From NCBI GenBank assembly GCA_964582545.1, contig CAZOSB010000011.1, positions 1 to 64,000 on the forward strand: DNA of 64,000 nt. The letters are read 5' to 3'. The translations under genes were made by a program, and so were the position numbers. Source of the stretch: JAVVUJ01 sp964582545 (GTDB lineage: Bacteria > Bacillota > Clostridia > Peptostreptococcales > Anaerovoracaceae). Below are positions 18,031 through 26,259 of this stretch, piece after piece. The notes beneath the pieces are model-generated. The model was not told the DNA's origin and searched no databases. It saw only the letters and a program-made list of their open reading frames with translations. The first letter of the stretch is position 1. Each line of letters begins with the position of its first letter.

Positions 18031-19671
18031 TTACTCTTCACTTAAGTTCTCTCTAAAAATATCTAAAATTTCTTGATTTTCATTGAGCCAATACGGCCTT
18101 GCCACATTACCTTCCCCATCCAAATCTCGCCCGCTCCACCAAATGGCTACTTTTATTTTATCATATGTCTCTATACTTTTAAACATATCTTTAATCCATG
18201 ACTCTTTATCACCACCTACACTGCTAGATGCAAATTCTGTGATCATCAGCGGCTTATCATAAACTTCCGTAGCCATTTTATAGATAGGTTTATAGATTTC
18301 ATCAAAACTTCGCCAACTTTCACCGTGATAGTAGGTACCTGTATTATAACCTGTAAGCCCGATCAAATCCACGTATTCGTTTCCTGGGTAGTACAGGGTG
18401 CTATGATTCCATTTAAAATCAGGGAAGGATCTTTCATTGGGATTAAAGACCCACAGAGTGTAAGCATTGGCTCCCATAACCACAAACTTTCCGTAGATAT
18501 ATCGGTACATTTCCTGAAATAAGGTGGTATCCTTAGAGTAGTGCAGCGCACAATAGGTGCACCAATCTCCATTCATTTCGTTGCATAACCGCATGAGCAC
18601 GGGTACCCCAGCATTTTTAATGGCTGTAGCGTACGCTTCAATATAGTCATCATATTTTCCATCTAAAATATCATATACCTGATCTATCGCATTAGTTTGC
18701 AATGAAAGTTCAACGATTCTTCCCTCTCTTATTGCCTGAGAAAGAACACTGTCTAAGTCGACCTTTGTTTCGTCTAAATTAAAATGTTGATAAGTTACTA
18801 TAAATGGGAACTGATACTGAATATAGGATTCAATATCTTTTATATTCTGAAAATTCTCAGGTGTATTGGGTTCAAAGATTCCCCAAACCAAACGGCTATC
18901 GTCCCCAAAATATTTTCCATAAACAAGCTGTGTGGTCAATGCCTTTTCACGGATGGAAGTAGCTTCACCTGCTTCTGAGAGGGTCTTTCCGACTTTGGTA
19001 AAAGCCCGTGGTTGAAAGGTATGGATTATCCCTAACTCCTTTTCTGTGAGGGATTCTTGAGATTTTAATAAAAATGTGAATACGGTTTTAGAGTCATAAA
19101 TCAAATCGAAGGAAGCATAATAATTCTTGTCATTCTCTATTTTAGTAGATTTTTTTCTACTCCATTGCAGAGTGTAGGTACGATACCCTTGTATCTCTAT
19201 CCATTGCTCCCGTTCCACATGATGAAAGGTAGAATTATCTTTAAATTGATTGGAATAAGAAATATAGGATTCAGACGAAACGTTATTTTTTAGCTCTTCC
19301 TTGTAAATTTCCATTTGGACTTTATCATTGAAGAACAAAGCTCTCACGGCATTATTCCGCATGTCCACTTGAAAATCAGCAGGTATTGATAGGGAGTAAC
19401 CATCCACGTGATTGGTAAATTCCTTGGTGTATTCATCCAAATCATCTAAGGTATAAAATTCATGATCAAGTTGGTCCTGTGTCGTCTTTGTATCTGAAAT
19501 AACGGGTATCTGTGCCATATTTTTATCATCGGTTTTGGCATTCATCCCTTTGGGAAATGACAGTCCCTTTTGAAAGACCATATCCCTCAATATCATATCT
19601 TTATAGGTGAAAGTAAAAACCAATGACACTACCATAAAAATCATACCTGCCACCAATATTCTTTTATACAT
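18031..19671 (-). CDS. membrane-anchored glycoside hydrolase, GH26-like
   Basis: This 546-residue protein has one N-terminal membrane segment (about 5-23) and is probably displayed outside the cell. Residues about 60-225 form an unidentified extracellular domain. The C-terminal half, from about 250, resembles the GH26 beta-mannanase/endoglucanase barrel. It has VPVLMRLCNEMNGDW with the likely acid/base Glu near 365, VDLIGLTGYN, and PLMITEFASS with the likely nucleophile Glu near 475, then IWWSGRD. GH26 enzymes cut mannans or mixed-linkage glucans, but related proteins also act on cell-wall or capsular polymers. The substrate is therefore open. It probably forms an operon with the methyltransferase. 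Confidence 0.75.
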   Translation of the reverse strand: MYKRILVAGMIFMVVSLVFTFTYKDMILRDMVFQKGLSFPKGMNAKTDDKNMAQIPVISDTKTTQDQLDHEFYTLDDLDEYTKEFTNHVDGYSLSIPADFQVDMRNNAVRALFFNDKVQMEIYKEELKNNVSSESYISYSNQFKDNSTFHHVEREQWIEIQGYRTYTLQWSRKKSTKIENDKNYYASFDLIYDSKTVFTFLLKSQESLTEKELGIIHTFQPRAFTKVGKTLSEAGEATSIREKALTTQLVYGKYFGDDSRLVWGIFEPNTPENFQNIKDIESYIQYQFPFIVTYQHFNLDETKVDLDSVLSQAIREGRIVELSLQTNAIDQVYDILDGKYDDYIEAYATAIKNAGVPVLMRLCNEMNGDWCTYCALHYSKDTTLFQEMYRYIYGKFVVMGANAYTLWVFNPNERSFPDFKWNHSTLYYPGNEYVDLIGLTGYNTGTYYHGESWRSFDEIYKPIYKMATEVYDKPLMITEFASSSVGGDKESWIKDMFKSIETYDKIKVAIWWSGRDLDGEGNVARPYWLNENQEILDIFRENLSEE

Positions 19672-19764
19672 AAAAAGCCTCTTTTCTAGAAGTCAATCTT
19701 TATTATTTTTTATAAAAACATATAAAGATTTTCTCCAAAAAAGAGGAAATTTACACGGTAAAAC

Positions 19765-20289
19765 CTATTTTAATTTCTCCAATACACTATAAATGGTATT
19801 TGCTTGGTATCCCAATGCAGAAAGTCTTCGCCCGATTTTTCCTTTCAGCTTTTCATCTAAGCCCTCTGTCTTTTCAGACAAATCGCTAAAGGGTTGCCCA
19901 TCTTCATCTAAACACCCACCCAGTTGTTTCAGTAAGCTAAACTTCCGAAGTATCTTTTCCGCTTCCTTCAGAGCATTTTCTTTTTCCGATTCACGATCCA
20001 ACATTTCTTCTAAAAATAACTCAACCCTATGACCTTCGACACCCTTTTCTTTCAGCTCCTGCTTGATCCGCAAGGAAGCCTTGCCTTTCGAAAGCGCATA
20101 CCGAATAAAGCTTTCACAATACCTGTCGTCGTTGACATAGTCCATCTCTTCCAATTCCACCATTGCAGGGGCAATTTCTTCCGAGGAAAAACCTTTGCCC
20201 TTTAAAAATTGTCGAACTTCATGGGCGCTTCTCTCTCGATAGGATAAATATCTGATGGCTGTTTGCTGAATGTCCATATCTGCCTGCAC
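19765..20289 (-). CDS. recX: regulatory protein RecX
   Basis: This 174-residue protein modulates RecA filaments. It shows the RecX pattern of three-helix repeats: AIRYLSYRERSAHEVRQFL at the start, then DYVNDDRYCESFIRYALSKGKASLRIKQELKEKG in the middle (quoted here as one conserved block, residues about 49-82), and GRRLSALGY with a terminal helix. The frame opens with GTG at 20289; an ATG four codons later is an alternative. Neither has a strong ribosome site. recA is not in the window. Confidence 0.85.
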   Translation of the reverse strand: MQADMDIQQTAIRYLSYRERSAHEVRQFLKGKGFSSEEIAPAMVELEEMDYVNDDRYCESFIRYALSKGKASLRIKQELKEKGVEGHRVELFLEEMLDRESEKENALKEAEKILRKFSLLKQLGGCLDEDGQPFSDLSEKTEGLDEKLKGKIGRRLSALGYQANTIYSVLEKLK

Positions 20290-20396
20290 TTTCTACTTTC
20301 ATCACCGAAGATGTGATTTCATTTTTTCTCTGGCGTTCCAAGTCTTACTCCACTTTCTTCAGCTTACGCCTTTAGGTTATTATACCATAAAGCATA

Positions 20397-21305
20397 TCAA
20401 TATTTCACCCATTTATTGCTATAAAGGAAATTGATTCCGCTGATGGTTACGGATACGATGACAATCATAATCGCAACTGTAGATGCCGTTCCCGTTTCAA
20501 ACCAATCAAAAGCTGCTACATAGTAGTAGTAAAGCAAAGTAGAGGTGGCTCCCGAAGGTCCCCCTTGGGTGAGAATATATATTTGGTCATAGGCTTTTAA
20601 AGAATTGAGCAAAAATAAGATGATGAGAAAAAATACCGTAGGCGATATGGCTGGAAAGGTGATCTTTAGAAACTTACGCATCCCCCTTGCACCATCCAAC
20701 GCAGCCGCCTCAAAGATGGACGGATCCATCTTAGTCATGGCCGAAGTCAAAAGCAAGGTAGACAACCCTAAGTATTGCCATATAGTAACCACGATTACTG
20801 CAATCATGGCAGTGGAGCCCTGCCACAGCCATGGAACCGCTGTTCCGCCAAAAAACTCTATCACTTGATTGACCAACCCATCATCTTTGCCAAATATTCC
20901 CAACCATACGGTGGAGACCACCACTGCAGGGGTTATCCATGATGAGAAAATGCAAATCAGAAATAAGCTTTTGCCCTTTTGAATATTGGTTAATAGCGTT
21001 GCAAAAAACAATCCGATGATTATGGGAGGTAAAACCGTACCCAATGAAAAGACAAGGGTGTTGATCAGCACTTGATGAAAATTGTCATTTGTAAGTACCT
21101 CTTTATAATTGTCCAAACCCACAAAGTTGTAATTTGGTGATATGTAATTCCAATCAGTAAAGCTCAATGTCAAGGTTTTAAACATAGGATATATCCAAAA
21201 AATCAACAGTGGAATCAAGGTGGGAATCAATAAAACCAACGCCCAAAAATGTTCTTTATATTTACTTTGAGTTATCCAAGCTGTCTGTTTCATTAAATAA
21301 TTCAT
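20397..21305 (-). CDS. carbohydrate ABC transporter permease, UgpA/MalF-like
   Basis: This inner-membrane permease of a sugar-type ABC importer has about 302 residues and six membrane spans. The EAA loop that contacts the ATPase reads EAAALDGARGMRKFLKITFP. The start at 21305 has a textbook GGAGGTG 8 nt upstream and overlaps the end of the upstream hydrolase gene by 44 bp, indicating translational coupling; a longer frame to 21329 is less likely. It is the last gene of the eight-gene operon. Its UgpE/MalG-like partner is the first gene (27586-28416), an unusual separation of the two permeases. Confidence 0.9.
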   Translation of the reverse strand: MNYLMKQTAWITQSKYKEHFWALVLLIPTLIPLLIFWIYPMFKTLTLSFTDWNYISPNYNFVGLDNYKEVLTNDNFHQVLINTLVFSLGTVLPPIIIGLFFATLLTNIQKGKSLFLICIFSSWITPAVVVSTVWLGIFGKDDGLVNQVIEFFGGTAVPWLWQGSTAMIAVIVVTIWQYLGLSTLLLTSAMTKMDPSIFEAAALDGARGMRKFLKITFPAISPTVFFLIILFLLNSLKAYDQIYILTQGGPSGATSTLLYYYYVAAFDWFETGTASTVAIMIVIVSVTISGINFLYSNKWVKY

Positions 21306-22428
21306 TGATTTCACCTCCGTTGCATTCATGTTCTATATTCATCAATCTTCCCATTGTTTTAGCTATGTCGCTGATTTGACCTTTGGAAATGATCCTAGAT
21401 CTATTGATTTTTTCGCCATATGCCATTAGAAAGCCGTTCATCCTATTTACGTTTTTTTCAAAGTGTCCGTGTATTCCCATCAAGTTGGTATATTTCGGTT
21501 CTTCCCCCGGTAGAATGTCCTCAGCGCAAGTCCCCTCAGTGAAATCAACGATGGCTTTGGGTGCATAGGTTCCCCCTTTGCTCATTCTTACCATATAGAT
21601 TCCTTTCACTTTTAGGCTGGACTTTAAAGCTTTGAACACTTGAATATCCTCTTTATGGCTAAGTTTACTGTAGTAGAGTGCGCTACCGCTTCCATCGCAT
21701 ACAAGCCTTAACCGGTTAAAAGCAATATAATCATAAAACCCGTTCTTAGATAGAAAGACATTGGGATAGATCGTGTCCTTTCGGTTGACCAAACCATGAT
21801 CTGAAAAGATCAGCATATTACATCGTCCTTTTGCCTCAATCTTTTCTTTCATTTCCCAAATATATTTTAAAAGTGTATCCCTTGCCACTTTAGATTTCTC
21901 ATGATCCACACCATAGTAATGAGCTATGGTATCATACTGTAAAAAGTGAACCGCTACAAAATCACGTTGACCTTGATCTATCAAATCAAGAACCATTTCT
22001 TTTTTTCTCTTATCATTTTCGATTGCTTCGTTAATTCCGTCTAACTCATCGTGGGAATAATGCTTTTCATTGATGCAAACACTAGAAAACCCCTCTGCCA
22101 AAGGCCAATGTATGGCCGTAGAGGTCAAGCCCTGACTTTCTATAGTTTCAAACAAAGTCTTGGCTTGTATCATTTCTTTAGTTTGATCAAACCCAATATC
22201 ATATAGCTCTTTTCTTTCAAAGCTTCTTTTATTCAGTAGTACATTCTCAAAGATATAATGTTTTTCAGGCTTTTCCCCTGTAATGGCATTCATATGTGCG
22301 GTATAGGTAACGGAAGGAAAGCTGGTCTCCAAATTAGAAACGCAAGAAAACCCTTGCTCTATGAAATTATCTAACATGGGATACATATCTTCGCAGCTGA
22401 TCCCATCCAAGGAAATTAATAAATTCAT
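21262..22428 (-). CDS. alkaline-phosphatase-superfamily phosphodiesterase/phosphonate hydrolase
   Basis: This 388-residue protein belongs to the nucleotide pyrophosphatase/phosphodiesterase branch of the alkaline phosphatase superfamily. Visible two-metal residues are Asp8 (ISLDG), the nucleophile Thr41 in FPSVTYTAH, Asp166 and His170 in QYDTIAH, Asp210-His211 in FSDHG, and a late His in GIHGHF. The family includes phosphodiesterases and phosphonoacetate hydrolase (PhnA). There is no signal peptide, so it acts on an imported substrate. It overlaps the ATPase gene by 4 bp (ATGA) and the permease gene by 44 bp. A P-C or P-O-C bond in the imported compound is the likely target; this is inference. 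Confidence 0.82.
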   Translation of the reverse strand: MNLLISLDGISCEDMYPMLDNFIEQGFSCVSNLETSFPSVTYTAHMNAITGEKPEKHYIFENVLLNKRSFERKELYDIGFDQTKEMIQAKTLFETIESQGLTSTAIHWPLAEGFSSVCINEKHYSHDELDGINEAIENDKRKKEMVLDLIDQGQRDFVAVHFLQYDTIAHYYGVDHEKSKVARDTLLKYIWEMKEKIEAKGRCNMLIFSDHGLVNRKDTIYPNVFLSKNGFYDYIAFNRLRLVCDGSGSALYYSKLSHKEDIQVFKALKSSLKVKGIYMVRMSKGGTYAPKAIVDFTEGTCAEDILPGEEPKYTNLMGIHGHFEKNVNRMNGFLMAYGEKINRSRIISKGQISDIAKTMGRLMNIEHECNGGEINELFNETDSLDNSK

Positions 22429-23522
22429 GACTGTTTTCCTAAATTCATAGTGGTCTCTCCATCAAAGAGTAGGACTTTATCTTTTTTGAGTCTCACATAA
22501 ACCATTTGACCCGGTTTAAAACTTTTATCGATGGTTGTTTTAATGATAAACGGTTCCTGTTGGTATAATAAGTGTACGATCATATCCGTGCCGATCAACT
22601 CACAAATCTCCACCTTCATAGGGAATGTGTGGGCTTCGCTTTCGGTGGCAATTTCACAATGCTCCGGTCGAATTCCCAGGATAACTTCTTTTCCTCGCAC
22701 CTGATGAGAAAAGAAGTGTTTAATGGGAAACTGTATTTCTCCGAAAAAAACATAAGCGTTTTGATCGATAATTTTGTAGACACCTCTAATAAAATTGATT
22801 TGAGGAAATCCAATAAAACCCGCCACAAATGTGTTGATTGGATTCTCTATGATTTCCTTTGGGGTATCCAGTTGAACCACTCTACCTCCATCCATTACCG
22901 CAATTCTATCACCCAAAGTGACCGCCTCCACCTGATCATGAGTTACGTACACAAAAGTGCAGTCAATCCTCTCATGCAGCTTCTTAATTTCCAGTCTCAT
23001 GTGATTTCTCAGCTTTGCATCCAAGTTTGAAAGGGGTTCATCCATTAGAAAAACTTTCGGTTCTTTGACAATTGCACGGCCTATGGCCACTCTCTGTCGT
23101 TGACCACCAGAAAGCTGACTGGGGTACCTTTTTAACAACTGTTCAATTTTTAATATGGCTGCCGCATGATTGACCCTTCTTTGTATTTCCGGTTTCGGCA
23201 CTTTTTTGATTTTTAAACCAAAGGTCATGTTATCTGACACAGACATATGTGGATAAAGGGCATAGTTTTGAAAGACCATAGCAATATCTCGATCCTTTGG
23301 TTCTATATTGTTTGCTACCTTTCCATTGATGACGATTTCTCCCGAGGTTACATCTTCTATCCCAGCGATCATTCTCAGCAATGTAGATTTTCCACATCCA
23401 GAAGCTCCTAGCAACACTAAGAATTCTTTATCTTTGATTTCCATATTGATGCCGTTGATAACATTGGTATCCTTCCCATAGGTTTTATATAATTCCTTCA
23501 GACAAATATTTACGCTATTCAT
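22425..23522 (-). CDS. ABC importer ATPase, UgpC/MsmK family
   Basis: This 365-residue ATPase energises the operon's importer. Walker A is GASGCGKST, the Q-loop is in VFQNYALYPHMSV, the signature is LSGGQRQR, Walker B is VFLMDEPLSNLDA, and the H-loop is in TFVYVTHDQ. The C-terminal TOBE/OB extension (about 240-365) is the regulatory domain found in sugar-type ATPases. I chose the start at 23522 (MNSVNICLKELYK) after GGGGGA; an in-frame start at 23564 adds 14 residues not seen in the family. Confidence 0.93.
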   Translation of the reverse strand: MNSVNICLKELYKTYGKDTNVINGINMEIKDKEFLVLLGASGCGKSTLLRMIAGIEDVTSGEIVINGKVANNIEPKDRDIAMVFQNYALYPHMSVSDNMTFGLKIKKVPKPEIQRRVNHAAAILKIEQLLKRYPSQLSGGQRQRVAIGRAIVKEPKVFLMDEPLSNLDAKLRNHMRLEIKKLHERIDCTFVYVTHDQVEAVTLGDRIAVMDGGRVVQLDTPKEIIENPINTFVAGFIGFPQINFIRGVYKIIDQNAYVFFGEIQFPIKHFFSHQVRGKEVILGIRPEHCEIATESEAHTFPMKVEICELIGTDMIVHLLYQQEPFIIKTTIDKSFKPGQMVYVRLKKDKVLLFDGETTMNLGKQS

Positions 23523-23566
23523 AATTCCCCCGATATTCATGGACCTTGAGCACTGCGAGTACAATT

Positions 23567-24520
23567 TTACGAAATGACATTTAAATTTGATAAGGGAGCT
23601 TTTTCACCACAGACCAATTGAATATTCCGAATGAAAAAATCATATCTTTTCTTGTGAAATTTTAATCCATCAGGCATTCCTGCAGTATGCGGTGTCAGCA
23701 ACACATTGTTAAGTTTTCTGAGTCTGTTGTTCAGCTCTAAGGGTTCTACTTGGAATACATCTAAACATGCTCCCCCAATTATGTGATTTTCAAGGGCATT
23801 GATTAAGTCTAACTCATCCACAATCCCACCTCGAGCCGTATTAATGAATACTGCATCATTCTTCATTTGAAGAAATCGATTCATATTAAAGTATTTTTTT
23901 GTGTCCTGGTTTAAAAAAATATGGGCAGAAAGTACATCCGATTCTCTCAGAAGGGTATCTTCTTCTACGAATTCCACATCTAAAGTATCTTTTTCCTGTA
24001 AAAATTTATCATAAGTTATTACCTTCATTCCAAAGGCATTGGCATACTTAGCAACCTTTTTTCCGATTGCTCCAAATCCCATGATCCCCATGGTTTTCCC
24101 TTCCAGCTCTGCCCCCTGATAAAATAAGTGTTTTTCATTTCCACCACTTTTCATGAACTGATCCAGATGGGGTATATTCTTAAAATAAGAAAGCATCAAA
24201 GCCATTACATGCTCTGCCACAGCGGTACTGTTGACCCCTGCCGCATTGGCTACCCAAACGCCGGCTTCCGTGCAGTCCTCAATATGAACATTATCAAATC
24301 CCGCTCCCGTTTGAACAAGACGCAATTGTTTGCCCTGAGAAAGGATCTCACGATTCACCTGTATATGCTCTGGGATCAAAATGTGGCAATCTTGGATTCC
24401 TTTACTTTCCTCACCGGGTTCTACGATAGAAACGCAAAACCCTTCCGGAAAGTAGTTGATAATCCTTTCTTTGGCTTCCTGAGAAAAGTAACCGATAATT
24501 AAAACATTAATTAAATTCAT
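23567..24520 (-). CDS. D-isomer-specific 2-hydroxyacid dehydrogenase
   Basis: This 317-residue NAD(P)-dependent dehydrogenase interconverts 2-hydroxy and 2-oxo acids or phosphorylated analogues. The nucleotide motif is GIMGFGAIGKKVA, and the catalytic trio is visible: Arg in NTARGG, Glu in DVFQVEP, and His in LTPHTAG. In this operon it may oxidise a 2-hydroxyacid released from the imported compound. The length and motifs match the glyoxylate/hydroxypyruvate/phosphoglycerate dehydrogenase superfamily, but the substrate cannot be assigned. Confidence 0.88.
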   Translation of the reverse strand: MNLINVLIIGYFSQEAKERIINYFPEGFCVSIVEPGEESKGIQDCHILIPEHIQVNREILSQGKQLRLVQTGAGFDNVHIEDCTEAGVWVANAAGVNSTAVAEHVMALMLSYFKNIPHLDQFMKSGGNEKHLFYQGAELEGKTMGIMGFGAIGKKVAKYANAFGMKVITYDKFLQEKDTLDVEFVEEDTLLRESDVLSAHIFLNQDTKKYFNMNRFLQMKNDAVFINTARGGIVDELDLINALENHIIGGACLDVFQVEPLELNNRLRKLNNVLLTPHTAGMPDGLKFHKKRYDFFIRNIQLVCGEKAPLSNLNVIS

Positions 24521-24529
24521 TCTGCACCC

Positions 24530-25462
24530 CTAAGCTTGAAACCATGCTTCATAAAACACTCTTTTGATATTGGCAATGACGATGGATCGCGCTTCTCCCT
24601 CAAAGGCTCCCACCTCAAAGGAAAGCAGTGGCTTGCCTGTAGCCTTTGGTCGCTTAAAGAAGTCGATGTCTTTCAGCGTCCTTAAAAACCGTATTACTTC
24701 TTCTACACCCACCTCAGAATCGGGAACCCCAAAGGGCAAATGCTTGTCACCAAAGTGCTTGGCTTCCCTACTTTTCGTATAAGAGTTTCCTAAGTGCACA
24801 TGGGTCAACACATCTTTGGCTGCCCACAAAGCCTTATGTATATCCTCGCCCATCAGTGGAAAGTGGCTTTGATCCAAGAGAATTCCAAAATTGTCGCATT
24901 GGTTTTTTACTGTATTCACAACCGCTAAAGCCTCATTGGTAGGACCTAAAAGGTATCGTCTGTCAAAATGCCGATCACCCGTTTCTACTGAAATCATCAA
25001 CTCATAATGGGTGGCCTTTTCCTTTGCATATTGGCACAGCTGAATGCAGGATTCTTCAAAGGCTTTCAGCATGAGCTGCTTATGCTCTTCCCCTAAGTAC
25101 TTTCCTGTAACCACATGTAAAATTTTGCAGTTCATTTCATAGCTTTGATCGATGAGGATCTTTGCATTTTCTACAGATTTTTTTCTGATATCGTCATCTA
25201 TACTGCTCAGGTCTATTTGCAGTTGTCGGAAGGCATCTCCGCCATTGAATACAGATTCTACCCCACTCTTTTGCATTAAATCGGCGGCTATCCTTCGCAT
25301 GTCGTTATGGGGTATGTAGGAAACTTCTAAGGTCGTAAAAAATGGATCTTCCAGTATGGTCATCAAACTTTTTGTAAAGTTCTCTTTATTATCTAGCGCT
25401 GTAGGAAATAACTTAGGAAAAACAATTCCGATATTTGCTACAGCTTCCCAATTTTTTAGCAT
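24530..25462 (-). CDS. sugar phosphate isomerase/epimerase-like TIM-barrel protein
   Basis: This 310-residue protein belongs to the xylose isomerase-like TIM-barrel superfamily. Candidate metal ligands are Glu in ISVETGDRH, Asp and His in LLDQSHFP, His in VHLGN, and Glu in LLSFEVG, spread over the expected strands. Members isomerise or epimerise sugars and keto acids, or act as endonuclease IV or inosose dehydratase. It is sandwiched between the HAD hydrolase and the dehydrogenase with gaps of 8-9 bp, so it works in the same route, probably on the carbon skeleton of the imported compound. Confidence 0.82.
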   Translation of the reverse strand: MLKNWEAVANIGIVFPKLFPTALDNKENFTKSLMTILEDPFFTTLEVSYIPHNDMRRIAADLMQKSGVESVFNGGDAFRQLQIDLSSIDDDIRKKSVENAKILIDQSYEMNCKILHVVTGKYLGEEHKQLMLKAFEESCIQLCQYAKEKATHYELMISVETGDRHFDRRYLLGPTNEALAVVNTVKNQCDNFGILLDQSHFPLMGEDIHKALWAAKDVLTHVHLGNSYTKSREAKHFGDKHLPFGVPDSEVGVEEVIRFLRTLKDIDFFKRPKATGKPLLSFEVGAFEGEARSIVIANIKRVFYEAWFQA

Positions 25463-25470
25463 TTATTCAC

Positions 25471-26241
25471 CTAAACAATCCTTCCGTCTTCTATGAGCCA
25501 AGGTAATTCTTGAACGGTTTTAATCACATGGGTATGCCAGAACTTACCCCATTCCCATATGGGAGTAGATCCTTCTGTAACGCCGATGACCGCTTTGCAT
25601 CCTGCATTGTATCCCTCTAACATATCGGCGGGCGTATCTCCTATTTTGATAACTTGTCTGACGCTTTGTATGTTTAAAAGCTCCATAGCTTTAAAAATCA
25701 TGAAAGGTGCAGGGCGCCCCTTTCCCTCCGGAACCATGTCTAAATCCACAGCGGCATCCACCAAGCCATTCTTGAGCCATCCTAAGCAATCAAATATGGC
25801 TCCGTTAACATCGCTATGAAAGCCTGTATTCGTAGCAACTAAAATGTCATTTTTATGACACCAGTCAAATACCTCCGACGCTCCTTTGATTTCTTTACAT
25901 TGGGTCTTATAATAATCGATCATAATCTCAACGTAATCATCATAAATTTTCTTAGCCTTTTCATAAGTATTCTGATGAATTTCTGTTTCAAAATCTCTAA
26001 AGTCAATATTTTTCCCTTCGCTTCTAGAAATCAGGAATTGGTAAAGGTGAATTTTATTGGTACCCATATGTCGACTGATATCATCAGGATCAACATTTAA
26101 TCCATGCAATACTGCCGCCTTATACAGACAATCCCGTACACCGTTATTGTCTTCTACCGTTGTTCCTGCCAAGTCAAATACTGCTAATTTAATATCGTTT
26201 CTATAGTTCATTTTCTTCATTTCGGGCTGAGTGGTTTCCAT
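25471..26241 (-). CDS. phosphonatase-like HAD hydrolase (PhnX-like)
   Basis: This HAD hydrolase (256 residues) closely resembles phosphonoacetaldehyde hydrolase. The first motif is FDLAGTTVE: nucleophile Asp23 with Ala25 in place of the usual second Asp, as in phosphonatase. The cap segment RHMGTNKIH places Lys63 where PhnX has its Schiff-base Lys (MGLLKID). GRPAPFMIFKAMEL and KIGDTPADMLEG complete the active site. This predicts cleavage of a phosphonate with a neighbouring carbonyl; phosphatase activity is the alternative. The ATG at 26241 sits in the loop of a hairpin (26224-26249). Starts at 26220 or 26211 are also possible and agree better with PhnX length. Confidence 0.85.
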   Translation of the reverse strand: METTQPEMKKMNYRNDIKLAVFDLAGTTVEDNNGVRDCLYKAAVLHGLNVDPDDISRHMGTNKIHLYQFLISRSEGKNIDFRDFETEIHQNTYEKAKKIYDDYVEIMIDYYKTQCKEIKGASEVFDWCHKNDILVATNTGFHSDVNGAIFDCLGWLKNGLVDAAVDLDMVPEGKGRPAPFMIFKAMELLNIQSVRQVIKIGDTPADMLEGYNAGCKAVIGVTEGSTPIWEWGKFWHTHVIKTVQELPWLIEDGRIV

Positions 26242-26249
26242 CTCAGCCC
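26224..26249 (-). other. stem-loop between the binding-protein and HAD genes
   Basis: A perfect 8-bp stem (26224-26231 with 26242-26249) has a 10-nt loop holding the first ATG of the HAD gene. There is no T-run. It lies just after the stop of the solute-binding-protein gene, a usual place for a hairpin that protects the abundant upstream mRNA, and it could also lower HAD translation. Confidence 0.7.
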
Positions 26250-26259
26250 TACTTCCTTT

